In this document: in pieces, positions 42,263 to 51,528 of the stretch
Layout: each line of letters begins with the position of its first letter
Numbering within the stretch: the first letter of the stretch is position 1
Assembly (NCBI RefSeq): GCF_045679545.1
Contig: NZ_CP166194.1
Coordinates: 2,170,001-2,234,000, forward strand
Direction: 5' to 3'
DNA length: 64,000 bases
From: Enterovibrio sp045679545
GTDB taxonomy: Bacteria > Pseudomonadota > Gammaproteobacteria > Enterobacterales > Vibrionaceae
Notes under the pieces: model-generated
The model's database searches: none
Seen by the model: the letters and a program-made list of their open reading frames with translations, nothing else
Told to the model about the DNA's origin: nothing
Translations under genes and position numbers: made by a program

Positions 42263-42949
42263 TTACTCCTTGGGTGCCGCGAACGCCTGACGGTGCAAAA
42301 TGCTGGAGAACTCTTCCATGAAATTCACATAGTTGTTCTCAAGTTTGCCGACTTTCGATGTCAAACGGTTGTATGCCATTACCGCCGGAATCGCAGCAAA
42401 AAGACCCATCGCTGTTGCCACCAATGCTTCGGCAATACCAGGTGCTACCATCGCCAAGGTCGCCTGTTTCACCGCACCGAGCGCGATAAATGCATGCATG
42501 ATGCCCCAAACCGTACCAAACAAACCAATGTAAGGACTAATTGACCCCACAGTGGCCAAAAATGGTAGGTTGGTTTCCAGCGATTCCACTTCTTTTGACA
42601 ATGAAACACGCATCGCTCGAGATGTGCCTTCCATGACCGCGTCTGGCACTTTGCCATTGCTGCGGTGTAAACGCGCAAACTCTTTGAACCCCGAATAGAA
42701 GATTTGCTCGCTACCTGTTAGTGAGTCCTTACGTGCTTGAACCTCCTGAAAGAGTTGCGATAAATCCATGCCCGACCAAAAGCGGTCTTCAAAGCGTTCG
42801 GCTTTGGATTCGGCTTGGGAAAGCACTTGAGAACGTTTGATGATCATCGCCCAAGACATAATAGACATGCCTAGCAGCACCAACATCACTGCTTTTACCA
42901 GCAGACTGGCCTGTAAGAACAGATCAAGAATTGACAGTTCAGCGCTCAC
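42263..42949 (-). CDS. tolQ: TolQ proton-channel subunit
   Basis: 228-residue MotA/TolQ/ExbB protein with three membrane helices (about 17-37, 135-157 and 170-192). The signature LATVGSISPYIGLFGTVWGIMHAF is intact (cited in part as SPYIGLFGTVWG), as is PGIAEALVATAMGLFAAIPAV. The start overlaps the end of ybgC by 11 bases. Confidence 0.95.
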   Translation of the reverse strand: MSAELSILDLFLQASLLVKAVMLVLLGMSIMSWAMIIKRSQVLSQAESKAERFEDRFWSGMDLSQLFQEVQARKDSLTGSEQIFYSGFKEFARLHRSNGKVPDAVMEGTSRAMRVSLSKEVESLETNLPFLATVGSISPYIGLFGTVWGIMHAFIALGAVKQATLAMVAPGIAEALVATAMGLFAAIPAVMAYNRLTSKVGKLENNYVNFMEEFSSILHRQAFAAPKE

Positions 42950-43352
42950 TTAAAATCTCCGATTGAATCGATATAGGGATGGATTTTGGTTTCATTTTCT
43001 CAGGGTCGATACAGGCTACCTTAACGGTGGCCCGACACAACACGTCGCCATTTGAATTAACTAAATCCTGACAGAATGTCATGCTGACTCGACGTAGCTC
43101 TGACACCGTTGTTTGAACGGTAAGCGCTTCATCAAGTGTTGCGCCTTTGAAAAAATCCATATCAAGGTGGCGAACAACAAATGCCGTGCGCTCTTCAAAC
43201 AGCGTCAGTTGGTTGACACCAATACTGCGCAATAGTTCGGTTCTGGCACGCTCGAAGTATTTGATATAGTTCGCATGATAGACCAGTCCACCCGTATCTG
43301 TGTCCTCGTAGTACACCCGAATTGGCCAGCAGAATGGAGTGTGATTGCTCAT
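42939..43352 (-). CDS. ybgC: Tol-Pal system acyl-CoA thioesterase YbgC
   Basis: 137-residue hotdog-fold thioesterase. The catalytic Asp lies in VYYEDTDTGGLVYHANYIKYFERARTE near residue 18. YbgC heads the tol-pal operon in most gammaproteobacteria and hydrolyses short-chain acyl-CoA. A preceding 230-base gap with the ybgE terminator separates it from the cyd operon. Confidence 0.94.
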   Translation of the reverse strand: MSNHTPFCWPIRVYYEDTDTGGLVYHANYIKYFERARTELLRSIGVNQLTLFEERTAFVVRHLDMDFFKGATLDEALTVQTTVSELRRVSMTFCQDLVNSNGDVLCRATVKVACIDPEKMKPKSIPISIQSEILSER

Positions 43353-43528
43353 CCTGATAATTACCTGAAATCCATAAATAGGTTTAGCGAAATACTATAA
43401 CTGACTTGCTCAAGGTATTGAAAGCACGATGCAACGAAGCAGGTCACGAATGGCGTAAATATACCCAAGCAACCACAATATGTTGCTTTCACCGCGACTA
43501 ATCACGCTAATTTAAATTGATTGGATAC

Positions 43529-43563
43529 AAAACAGCCCAGCGCTTTCGCAACCGGGCTGTTTT
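43529..43563 (-). terminator. Terminator after ybgE
   Basis: AAAACAGCCC and GGGCTGTTTT arms, 15-base loop, at the end of the cyd operon on the minus strand. Confidence 0.8.
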
Positions 43564-43582
43564 AGGATTGATCTGTTTTCAA

Positions 43583-43888
43583 CTAGACAAAGGCACTGAT
43601 CAGCATCACGACCATCACCAACCACGCCAGAGGCGGGAAGAAGACAATCTGCCAAAGCCAAAAACGCGGTTTGAACCCTATACCATGAATCATTCCGGTA
43701 CAGGTTGCCCAAATTAGAGCGGGTGCATTGGCGACATTAAAACCGCCAATTTTGTCAGCAAGTGATTGCGGGTCCCAAATAACCAGCCCCGCACACGTAC
43801 AAGCAAGCACTAAGGAAAACAACATCAAAACACGCTTATGAAGACGGTCATGAAGACCGTCTAACATAATCGTGCATTTAGTCTTCAC
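43583..43888 (-). CDS. ybgE: Cyd operon membrane protein YbgE
   Basis: 101-residue protein with three hydrophobic helices (about 20-38, 54-72 and 78-98). FKPRFWLWQIVFFPPLAW is typical of YbgE. It is encoded after cydX in the cytochrome bd operon; function is not defined. The listed start is a GTG overlapping cydX by 11 bases. An ATG seven codons on is also possible. Confidence 0.88.
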   Translation of the reverse strand: MKTKCTIMLDGLHDRLHKRVLMLFSLVLACTCAGLVIWDPQSLADKIGGFNVANAPALIWATCTGMIHGIGFKPRFWLWQIVFFPPLAWLVMVVMLISAFV

Positions 43889-43988
43889 TGTCGTGATCCA
43901 TGGCTTCAGTGTGTTCTAACCAAAGCGCATTGATAATACCGAACGAGCACGCCAGCAATACACCTAGAATCCAAGCGAAATACCACAT
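43878..43988 (-). CDS. cydX: Cytochrome bd small subunit CydX
   Basis: 36-residue single-helix protein reading MWYFAWILGVLLACSFGIIN at the N-terminus and an acidic tail with the conserved Glu in LWLEHTEA. An AAGGAG site precedes the ATG by six bases. CydX is needed for full stability and activity of cytochrome bd-I. Confidence 0.93.
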   Translation of the reverse strand: MWYFAWILGVLLACSFGIINALWLEHTEAMDHDSED

Positions 43989-44003
43989 GGTTAACTCCTT
44001 CTC

Positions 44004-45140
44004 TTAATACAGTGAGGTTTTGTTGTCTTCGATGAACTTGTCATCAAGGCGACCAAACATTTTGTAGTAACACCAAATGGTGTAAGCCAGAATGATTGGC
44101 ACCATCACGAAGGCAACAACCGTCATGATGTTCAGCGTCAACTCACTCGAGGTCGCATCCCACATGGTCAAGCTATGCGAAGGCACGAGGCTTGATGGCA
44201 TCACAAACGGGAACATCGCAAAACCAGCAGTCAAAATAACACCTGCAATGGCTACGCTTGAGAACAAGAAGGCAAAGCCACCACGTTCTAAACGAGAGCA
44301 CAAGGCAACCAGAAGCGGCATGAACACACCTAGAGCAGGTGCAGCCCATAGTGCAGGGTAGGTATCGAAGTTGTTGAACAACGCACCAGCCATTGTCACC
44401 ACTTCTTTGTTCAGAGGGTTAGACGTGGCGTTTGTCACAATTTCACTGGTGATAACGAAGCCATCAATGCTCTGCGCCCAAAAACCCGCTAGCGCGAAAC
44501 ATACTGCCGTTAGAACGGCAGAGATTTGCGCCACATTACGCGAACGAGCATGTAATGCGTCCGTGGTTTTCATCTGCAAGTACGTCGCACCTTGCGTCAC
44601 GATCATAAACAAGCTGACCAAACCACACAGAATGGCGAACGGATTGAGCAGACCGAAGAAACCGCCTTTGTAAGTTGGGACCAGGAATTCGCTCAATTCA
44701 AACGGTACACCTTGAAGCAAGTTACCGAACGCCACACCGAAAATGATTGGCGGAACAAAGCTACCAATGAAAATGCCCCAGTCCCAGGTTTTACGCCAGC
44801 GTGGATCTTCAATCTTAGAGCGGTAATCAAAACCGATAGGACGGAACCACAATGCCGCCAATGTCAGCATCATGGCGAGGTAAAAGCCAGAGAACGACAC
44901 GGCATAAACCAGAGGCCATGCAGCAAACAATGCACCGCCTGCGGTGATCAACCAAACTTGGTTGCCATCCCAGTGTGGCGCGATTGAGTTAATCATGACA
45001 CGGCGTTCGTTATCCGTTTTACCAATAACCGGCACAAGTGCACCTACACCCATGTCGAAACCATCAGTCACGGCGAAACCAATCAGCAGAACACCAATCA
45101 GTAACCACCAAATTAAACGTAGAATTTCGTATTCAAACAT
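44004..45140 (-). CDS. cydB: Cytochrome bd ubiquinol oxidase subunit II
   Basis: 378-residue membrane protein with nine helices. The family start reads FEYEILRLIWWLLIGVLLIGFAVTDGFDMG, and PHWDGNQVWLITAGGALFAAWP follows near residue 60 (cited in part). It pairs with CydA, 12 bases upstream, in the high-affinity terminal oxidase. Confidence 0.96.
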   Translation of the reverse strand: MFEYEILRLIWWLLIGVLLIGFAVTDGFDMGVGALVPVIGKTDNERRVMINSIAPHWDGNQVWLITAGGALFAAWPLVYAVSFSGFYLAMMLTLAALWFRPIGFDYRSKIEDPRWRKTWDWGIFIGSFVPPIIFGVAFGNLLQGVPFELSEFLVPTYKGGFFGLLNPFAILCGLVSLFMIVTQGATYLQMKTTDALHARSRNVAQISAVLTAVCFALAGFWAQSIDGFVITSEIVTNATSNPLNKEVVTMAGALFNNFDTYPALWAAPALGVFMPLLVALCSRLERGGFAFLFSSVAIAGVILTAGFAMFPFVMPSSLVPSHSLTMWDATSSELTLNIMTVVAFVMVPIILAYTIWCYYKMFGRLDDKFIEDNKTSLY

Positions 45141-45152
45141 CGCTCAGCTTCC

Positions 45153-46739
45153 TTATGCTTCAAGTTGACGCGCAAGATCCGTTTCCGGCGACTTTTGCTG
45201 TTCAAAGTGATAACGGCCCGTTTTTAGGCTACTTGGACCCAGTCGAGCGAACTTAACCATCAGATACACTTCTGCAATCAGGAATACTGTGTACAGCAGA
45301 ACAATCGCGACCAGTGAGGTAATGATTTCTGATGCTGGCAAATTTGAAGCCGCCATGTGTACAGGCAAGATTTCACCCACCGCCCAAGGTTGACGACCAT
45401 ATTCAGCCACAAACCAACCTGCTTCTGATGCGATCCACGGCAGTGGAATCGAGAGAAGTGCAGCTTTCAGTACCCATGGTTTTTGGTCAATTTTCTGACG
45501 GCAGGTTTGAATGAATGCCATACCGAACACGAACAGCATCGCGAAGCCACATGCCACCATGATACGGAAGCTCCAGAACAATGGTGCAACCTGCGGAATT
45601 GACTCTTTTGCAGCAAGTTTGATTTGCGCTTCAGTCGCATCAACAACACTGTCGGTGTGCTCTTTCAGCAACAAGCCATAGCCCAGATCTTTTTTCACGT
45701 CGTCGAACGCTGCGATATTTTCGGGCGTTTTCTCCCCTGCACGCAGTTTCTCTAGCAAACCATAAGCAATCATACCGTTGCGGATTCGTGCTTCATGCTC
45801 TGCGACAATGTCATGCAAACCGGTAACTTGCTTGTCAAAAGAACGCGTTGCGATGATACCCATCACGTAAGGAATCTTGATGGCGTAATCCGTGTGCATG
45901 GTTTCTTGATTCGGAAAACCAAACAGCGTGAACGCAGCAGGCGCTGGCTCTGTGTGCCATTCAGCTTCAATCGCCGCAAGTTTTACTTTCTGAACTTCAC
46001 CCAGCTCATAGCCAGATTCATCACCAAGCACGATAGTAGACAGAATACCCGCCATACCGAAAGATGCCGCAATCGCAAATGAGCGACGAGCAAAAGCAAG
46101 ATCACGCCCTTTCAGCAAGTAGTAAGCACTGATACCCAAAACAAACATGGCGCCTGTGGTATAGCCCGCAGCAACTGTGTGAACGAACTTCACCTGCGCA
46201 ACAGGGTTTAGTACAACTTCTGCAAAGCTGACCATTTCCATACGCATGCTTTCAAAGTTGAACTCCGCACCGATTGGGTTTTGCATCCAACCGTTTGCAA
46301 CCAGAATCCAAAGCGCGGAAAAGTTGGAGCCAATCGCCATTAGCCATGTGACAGTAAGGTGTTGGCGCTTTGTGAGGCGGTCCCAGCCGAAGAAGAACAT
46401 ACCGACAAGTGTGGACTCTAGGAAGAATGCCATTAGCGCTTCAATCGCTAGCGGTGCCCCGAAGATATCGCCAACATAGTGCGAGTAGTACGCCCAGTTG
46501 GTACCGAATTGGAACTCCATTGTCAGGCCAGTAGCGACACCCAACGCGAAGTTAATACCAAAAAGCTTACCCCAGAACTTGGTCATGTCCTTGTAGATTT
46601 GCTTGTCGGTCATGACATACAAAGACTCCATGATGGCAAGTAAGAACGCCATACCCAAAGTCAGTGGCACGAATAAAAAGTGATACATCGCGGTAAGTGC
46701 AAACTGGAACCGCGATAGCTCCACAATATCAGTTAACAT
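45153..46739 (-). CDS. cydA: Cytochrome bd ubiquinol oxidase subunit I
   Basis: 528 residues from the ATG at 46739, which has AAGGAG upstream; the longer frame to 46775 has no good site. It carries hemes b558, b595 and d. The N-terminal LSRFQFALTAMYHFLFVPLTLG includes the heme-ligand His (cited in part). FQFGTNWAYYS and a Q-loop with WHTEPAPAAFTLFGFPNQ are typical of the bd-I type. First gene of cydAB-X-ybgE. Confidence 0.96.
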   Translation of the reverse strand: MLTDIVELSRFQFALTAMYHFLFVPLTLGMAFLLAIMESLYVMTDKQIYKDMTKFWGKLFGINFALGVATGLTMEFQFGTNWAYYSHYVGDIFGAPLAIEALMAFFLESTLVGMFFFGWDRLTKRQHLTVTWLMAIGSNFSALWILVANGWMQNPIGAEFNFESMRMEMVSFAEVVLNPVAQVKFVHTVAAGYTTGAMFVLGISAYYLLKGRDLAFARRSFAIAASFGMAGILSTIVLGDESGYELGEVQKVKLAAIEAEWHTEPAPAAFTLFGFPNQETMHTDYAIKIPYVMGIIATRSFDKQVTGLHDIVAEHEARIRNGMIAYGLLEKLRAGEKTPENIAAFDDVKKDLGYGLLLKEHTDSVVDATEAQIKLAAKESIPQVAPLFWSFRIMVACGFAMLFVFGMAFIQTCRQKIDQKPWVLKAALLSIPLPWIASEAGWFVAEYGRQPWAVGEILPVHMAASNLPASEIITSLVAIVLLYTVFLIAEVYLMVKFARLGPSSLKTGRYHFEQQKSPETDLARQLEA

Positions 46740-47147
46740 GGTAACTCCTTCCTCGTCAGACTGACTGACGCGCAATACTTTCGTATTAATAAGTAAATGC
46801 TAAAACACACGCACGCCTTGAGGGACGTACTTAACCGAGCTTACTTACGGGAACCGAGTAAACGGCTCGCCTATTTTTTGTTGCATGTATGTTCTGCACT
46901 GGTTAGGATTTTGTTAAGCAACTCCTAATGTAGTGACAGCTAATACTAATCATTATGCGAGGCAGCTTCAAAGTATTTGGCCATCTAACACTTTGACTGC
47001 TGTCAAAGTAATCAATTATTGACCTACAAATTTGCCAATTGTTAGATCTTGATCATTTTCAGCCACCATTTCGCACCGTTGCCGCTCACTTCTAGCACGA
47101 AATTTATACATCAAAGAGAGTATGTGCCCGTTGTTCTAAAATAGAAA
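46740..47147 (-). promoter_or_regulatory. Upstream region of the cyd operon
   Basis: About 400 bases without a gene, AT-rich in the middle. It contains TTGTTAAGCA and TTGTTAGAT stretches that resemble ArcA half-sites and a TCAAT-T-ATTGA dyad near 47013. None is good enough to call, but oxygen-responsive control of cyd is expected to act here. Confidence 0.35.
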
Positions 47148-47148
47148 A

Positions 47149-47170
47149 GGCCAGCATTAATACTGGCCTC
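47149..47170 (-). terminator. Terminator after ruvB
   Basis: AGGCCAG-8-CTGGCCT on the minus strand followed by TTTCTATTTT. Confidence 0.88.
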
Positions 47171-47196
47171 AGACTATCATTTTGATGACTTATTGC

Positions 47197-48204
47197 TTAT
47201 TCAGGCATGTCAAAGCCAAAGTGCAGATAAGCACGTTGGCTTGCAATCCGCCCACGCGGTGTGCGCTGAAGGTAACCTTGCTGAATCAAATAAGGTTCAA
47301 GCACGTCTTCAATGGTGTCTTTCACTTCACCAATCGCAGCGGCAAGGTTATCAAGGCCAACAGGGCCACCATCAAACTTTTCGATAATCGCTTTGAGGAG
47401 TTTTCTGTCCATGTAATCAAAGCCCTGATTGTCGACATCCAACATATCAAGCGCCTTAGATGCCACCTCTGCATTGATTTCCCCGTCTGCTTTTACTTCC
47501 GCATAGTCACGAACACGCCTTAGCAAACGGTTTGCAATGCGAGGTGTTCCCCGCGCACGTTTCGCAATTTCTAACGCGCCTTCTTCATCGATAACGAGAT
47601 TCAGGCAATTTGCACTGCGCAGCACAATACCTTTGAGATCGGCAACATTGTAATATTCAAGACGCTGAGTGATACCAAAGCGGTCACGCAACGGAGACGT
47701 TAACGATCCCGCACGCGTGGTGGCACCTACCAAGGTGAAAGGCGGTAAATCAATTTTGATGGAACGAGCAGCTGGCCCTTCACCAATCATGATATCCAAT
47801 TGGTAGTCTTCCATCGCGGGGTATAATATTTCTTCCACCACGGGGCTTAGGCGGTGAATTTCATCAATGAACAACACGTCATGAGGTTCCAGATTAGTCA
47901 GCAATGCCGCCAAATCCCCTGCTTTTTCTAATACCGGCCCTGATGTCGTTCGAATGCTCACATCCATTTCATTGGCCACGATATTGGCTAACGTGGTTTT
48001 GCCGAGCCCCGGAGGACCAAAAATGAGCAGGTGATCTAGGGCTTCTTCACGCTTTCTTGCCGCATGGATAAAGATTTCCATTTGGCTACGAACATGATCT
48101 TGACCTTTATAGTCCTCCAGCATTTTGGGGCGAATGGCGCGGTCAATAACGTCGTCTTCTCGCATTGGAGGCACGACGCCTGTTAAGCGGTCTGCTTCAA
48201 TCAT
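47197..48204 (-). CDS. ruvB: Holliday junction branch-migration helicase RuvB
   Basis: 335-residue AAA+ motor. Walker A GPPGLGKTTLA near residue 64, Walker B LFIDEIHRL, sensor region GATTRAGSLTSPLRDRFG and the C-terminal DNA-binding RTPRGRI. It works with RuvA and RuvC in recombination repair, and follows ruvA by 29 bases. Confidence 0.96.
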   Translation of the reverse strand: MIEADRLTGVVPPMREDDVIDRAIRPKMLEDYKGQDHVRSQMEIFIHAARKREEALDHLLIFGPPGLGKTTLANIVANEMDVSIRTTSGPVLEKAGDLAALLTNLEPHDVLFIDEIHRLSPVVEEILYPAMEDYQLDIMIGEGPAARSIKIDLPPFTLVGATTRAGSLTSPLRDRFGITQRLEYYNVADLKGIVLRSANCLNLVIDEEGALEIAKRARGTPRIANRLLRRVRDYAEVKADGEINAEVASKALDMLDVDNQGFDYMDRKLLKAIIEKFDGGPVGLDNLAAAIGEVKDTIEDVLEPYLIQQGYLQRTPRGRIASQRAYLHFGFDMPE

Positions 48205-48233
48205 TCAACAAGGCTCCATTAAATCATGCTCCA

Positions 48234-48863
48234 CTAAACCATTGAGCGCAGCGCATCACGAATAATGGCCTCGCTCTTCATGCCGTCTTGCGCGACTTGT
48301 TTAACCACTTTCTCTGCTTGAGCCGCCTTGTAACCCAATGCAATGAGTGCGCTCATGGCTTCCTCTTTTGGATTACTCGACGAAGCTGACGTTGTATCCG
48401 CGCTATTTGCGCGACGTGCTGCGGCATCTGAATGCGGCGTTAATAAATCAAACGCATGCCAGTTCTTGAGGCGATCACGCATTTCGATGACTAGACGCTC
48501 TGCAGTTTTTTTACCCACACCCGGAATTTTCACCAGGGTCGACACATCTTCGCGTTCCACACTATCCACAAATTGCGTCGCCGTCATGCCGGATAAAATG
48601 GCCAAGCCAAGTTTAGGGCCAACGCCGTTAGCTTTGATCACTTCACGGAACAAGGCACGCTCAACCGTGGTATTAAAGCCGTAGAGCAATTGCGCATCTT
48701 CACGGACAACAAAATGCGTATAAATAATCGCTTCTTCGCCGATTTCAGGCAACTCATAGAAACAACTCATTGGCATGCTAACTTCATAGCCCACACCATT
48801 GATTTCAAGAAGAACTTCAGGAGGTTGCTTTTCAAGCAAGGTTCCGCGCAATCGGCCAATCAC
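48234..48863 (-). CDS. ruvA: Holliday junction binding protein RuvA
   Basis: 209 residues in three domains: an OB fold starting MIGRLRGTLLEK, two helix-hairpin-helix motifs (NGVGPKLGLAIL and IPGVGKKTAERLV) and the flexible C-terminal domain AMSALIALGYKAAQAEKVV that touches RuvB. Contrary to the usual layout it is not next to ruvC. Confidence 0.95.
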   Translation of the reverse strand: MIGRLRGTLLEKQPPEVLLEINGVGYEVSMPMSCFYELPEIGEEAIIYTHFVVREDAQLLYGFNTTVERALFREVIKANGVGPKLGLAILSGMTATQFVDSVEREDVSTLVKIPGVGKKTAERLVIEMRDRLKNWHAFDLLTPHSDAAARRANSADTTSASSSNPKEEAMSALIALGYKAAQAEKVVKQVAQDGMKSEAIIRDALRSMV

Positions 48864-48986
48864 AATGCTATCTCGACTCTAATAATGACAATTGCGATAA
48901 GGATAATGAACAACTGGATAGATATCCAGTCTTAAAGGGTTCTAAGGCATGGAAATGGGGTTATGATCAGGCGAGGAATTCCCGCC

Positions 48987-50789
48987 TCAAGCATTGCCTG
49001 CAGCGTGAATAACCTTGTCATCCTGAGCCGACACAAGCTGCAGCGCGGCAAATTCACGATAGAGTGATGAAGTTTCCATCAGCTCTTTATGCGTGCCACT
49101 AGCGACCAGCTCGCCTTTGTCCAGTACCAAAATTCGATCCGCATTCACCACCGTTGCCAAGCGGTGTGCGATAACCAAAGAGGTTTTCCCTTTCATCAGG
49201 GTATCCAGTGCCTCTTTCACTTTATGTTCGCTAACCGCATCCAGTGCGCTCGTTGCTTCATCCAATAGCAAAATCGGCCTGTCGGCCAAAATAGCACGAG
49301 CAATTGAAATACGTTGCTTCTGCCCGCCCGACAATCTCACGCCACGCTCACCCAAATCGGTCTGATAACCCTGAGGCAATTCAGAAATAAACTCATGGGC
49401 TCGAGCGGCGATACACGCTTCGATGACCGCCGCTTCACTGGCCGTGGGATCGCCATAGCGCACATTTTCTATGACGGAGGTGGCAAAGATCACTGACTCT
49501 TGCGGCACTAACGCAAATTGCTTACGCAATGCATCTAAAGATATTGTGTCGATCGACACGCCATCCAATGTCACCTCGCCTGCTTGCACGTCAAAAAAGC
49601 GCTGTAAAATAGCAAATACCGTGCTTTTCCCCGCCCCACTAGGCCCCACGAGCGCCACCCGCTCACCGGGCTTTACACGCAATGATAGCGCCTTAAACAC
49701 GGCAAGGTTATCGTCGCCCGGATAGGAAAAATCGACACGACTAAAGGTAATGTTGCCTGATACAGCCGATGACAGTGCAACGGGATTTTCGGGCTCAGCA
49801 ATATCTGGTTTCATCTGTGACAATTCAATCAGTCGCTCCGTTGCTCCTGCTGCACGCTGTATATCACCAATAACCTCACTGACCGTCGCAACGCCGCCCC
49901 CCACCAGCAAGGCATAGAACATAAAGGCGGAAAGCTCTCCCGCCGAGAGCGAACCATCAAGTACATTCAGCGCACCTACCCAAGTCACCAAAATGATGGC
50001 AACGGTACTGAGCAACACGACAGAAGACATCAACATGGCGCGATAACGAATGCGTTCTTTGGCCGCACCCATCACAGACTCTACGCGGCAGGTAAAATGC
50101 TCCGCATCGACACGTTCATGGTTATACGACTGAACGGTGCGGATCTCGTGTAAGGTTTCATCCACATGAGAGCCAAGATCTGCCACTCTGTCCTGACTGA
50201 CGCGCGCTAAACGACGCACTTTTCGCCCTAAAACACCGATGGGAACCAACACCACTGGCACGGCCAGCAACACCAAGGCTGTCAGAGTCAAACTGGTGAT
50301 GGCCATCATGACTAATCCACCCAGCACGGATACAACAGAACGAAGCGCCATAGAAAGGCTGGAGCCCACCACGGTTTGTAGCAAAGTGGTATCCGCTGTG
50401 AAGCGGCTAATCACTTCGCCTGTTCGCGCTTTGGCGTAGAAAGAAGGAGAAAGAGTCAGCAGTTGGTTGTACACCTTGATGCGAATGTCTGCGCTAACGC
50501 GCTCGCCCAACCAACTCATCAAATAAAATCGACAAAAAACAGCAATACCGCTGACGAAGGTAATAGCGAGAATCAGTAATATCCATTTGTTCAGTTGCTC
50601 GGCGTTTCCAGTCAGAAAACCATCATCAACCAGCAGTTTGACGCCCTGCCCTAAGGCAAGCCAACTCAACGAACCAATAAACAAAAAGAAGATAGCGGCA
50701 AACGCTTGACGGCGATACGGAACGAGAAAAGCTCCAATCCATTGAAGTACATCTCGGGTACGAACATGCTTAACAGTGTTGGACGACAC
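48987..50789 (-). CDS. MsbA-like ABC exporter, fused membrane and ATPase domains
   Basis: 600-residue half-transporter. Six membrane helices over about residues 1-320, then the ATPase with Walker A GPSGAGKST near 380, LSGGQKQRISIARAI, Walker B ILLLDEATSALD and the switch His in IAHRLAT. The type IV exporter fold acts as a homodimer. Lipid, drug or peptide substrates are all possible. It is placed between ruvC and ruvA, where many relatives have no gene. Confidence 0.87.
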   Translation of the reverse strand: MSSNTVKHVRTRDVLQWIGAFLVPYRRQAFAAIFFLFIGSLSWLALGQGVKLLVDDGFLTGNAEQLNKWILLILAITFVSGIAVFCRFYLMSWLGERVSADIRIKVYNQLLTLSPSFYAKARTGEVISRFTADTTLLQTVVGSSLSMALRSVVSVLGGLVMMAITSLTLTALVLLAVPVVLVPIGVLGRKVRRLARVSQDRVADLGSHVDETLHEIRTVQSYNHERVDAEHFTCRVESVMGAAKERIRYRAMLMSSVVLLSTVAIILVTWVGALNVLDGSLSAGELSAFMFYALLVGGGVATVSEVIGDIQRAAGATERLIELSQMKPDIAEPENPVALSSAVSGNITFSRVDFSYPGDDNLAVFKALSLRVKPGERVALVGPSGAGKSTVFAILQRFFDVQAGEVTLDGVSIDTISLDALRKQFALVPQESVIFATSVIENVRYGDPTASEAAVIEACIAARAHEFISELPQGYQTDLGERGVRLSGGQKQRISIARAILADRPILLLDEATSALDAVSEHKVKEALDTLMKGKTSLVIAHRLATVVNADRILVLDKGELVASGTHKELMETSSLYREFAALQLVSAQDDKVIHAAGNA

Positions 50790-50876
50790 AGGTGATCCTT
50801 ACTCAGTAATGCCTAACCCAACGTTATCAGATCATAGGTCTAGGCGCGAATAGAAGCACCCAGACCAAGCAAAGTG

Positions 50877-51302
50877 TTAGTCGACTTGTTCGCGGTCGCC
50901 TTTTCTTGTTTGATACAGCAAAAATGCCGCTGAAACCCAAACCAAGCACGCCATGACAAACAAGGTCCCGCCGTCGTTGCCGACCACTTCTCCCGCAGCA
51001 TTAAACGCTGGTTGAGCAACACCAATTGGCGTGAAAAGGTGAAAGAAAATCGCGCCCGTCATGGTTCCGATGGCCAAAAGTGCACCCAGCGCATGAAACC
51101 GCGTAAACAACATTATTGATGCGATAAGCTCAACCGTGCCCACCATGTACGCACCGTATTTTCCAAACCAAGCCAATCCAGACCATTCGCCCAATGTGCC
51201 AAAGATAAAAGTAGTTTCCGGAGAGCCCGTAAACTTAAAGAACAGCGATTGAACAAACACAAACGCAATAAAAATACACAAACCCCATTTAAGGTATTTC
51301 AT
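50877..51302 (-). CDS. DoxX-like membrane protein
   Basis: 141 residues with four hydrophobic helices (about 5-22, 45-65, 70-90 and 108-130). The motifs FVQSLFFKFTGSPET and a Glu in GTVELIASIMLFT after the second helix fit the DoxX/DoxD-type family. Role unknown. Transcribed ahead of the ABC exporter, with an 87-base gap. Confidence 0.72.
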   Translation of the reverse strand: MKYLKWGLCIFIAFVFVQSLFFKFTGSPETTFIFGTLGEWSGLAWFGKYGAYMVGTVELIASIMLFTRFHALGALLAIGTMTGAIFFHLFTPIGVAQPAFNAAGEVVGNDGGTLFVMACLVWVSAAFLLYQTRKGDREQVD

Positions 51303-51446
51303 AGCAAACTCACTTCAAGAAAAAATTGTTCATAAATAACGATAGATTAGAACCGAAACTTAGCGCTTTAATTTCCGATCTGCACAATGAAACACCGATG
51401 GAACGCTCTTAGGAATGAGAAATGGCCGTATTTTTCGGCCAGTGAA

Positions 51447-51487
51447 GGTTTGATGAAAAGGTTTTGATGAAAAGGTTTTGATGAAAA
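51447..51487. repeat. Short tandem repeat, three copies of a 14-bp unit
   Basis: GGTTTTGATGAAAA occurs twice exactly (51460-51487) after a 13-bp variant lacking one T (51447-51459). It lies between the ruvC terminator and another hairpin TGGCCG-7-CGGCCA at 51423-51441. Possible slippage site. Confidence 0.75.
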
Positions 51488-51510
51488 AAAGCAGCCAATT
51501 GGCTGCTTTG
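51484..51510 (-). terminator. Terminator after ruvC
   Basis: AAAGCAGCC-AATT-GGCTGCTTT followed on the minus strand by TTTTCATC. Confidence 0.88.
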
Positions 51511-51528
51511 AACAAATCGTGTATGCAG

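Noticed and set aside
46981..47060. FNR box upstream of cydA
   Set aside because: TTGAT half-sites occur, but no pair has the TTGAT-N4-ATCAA arrangement closely enough to call.
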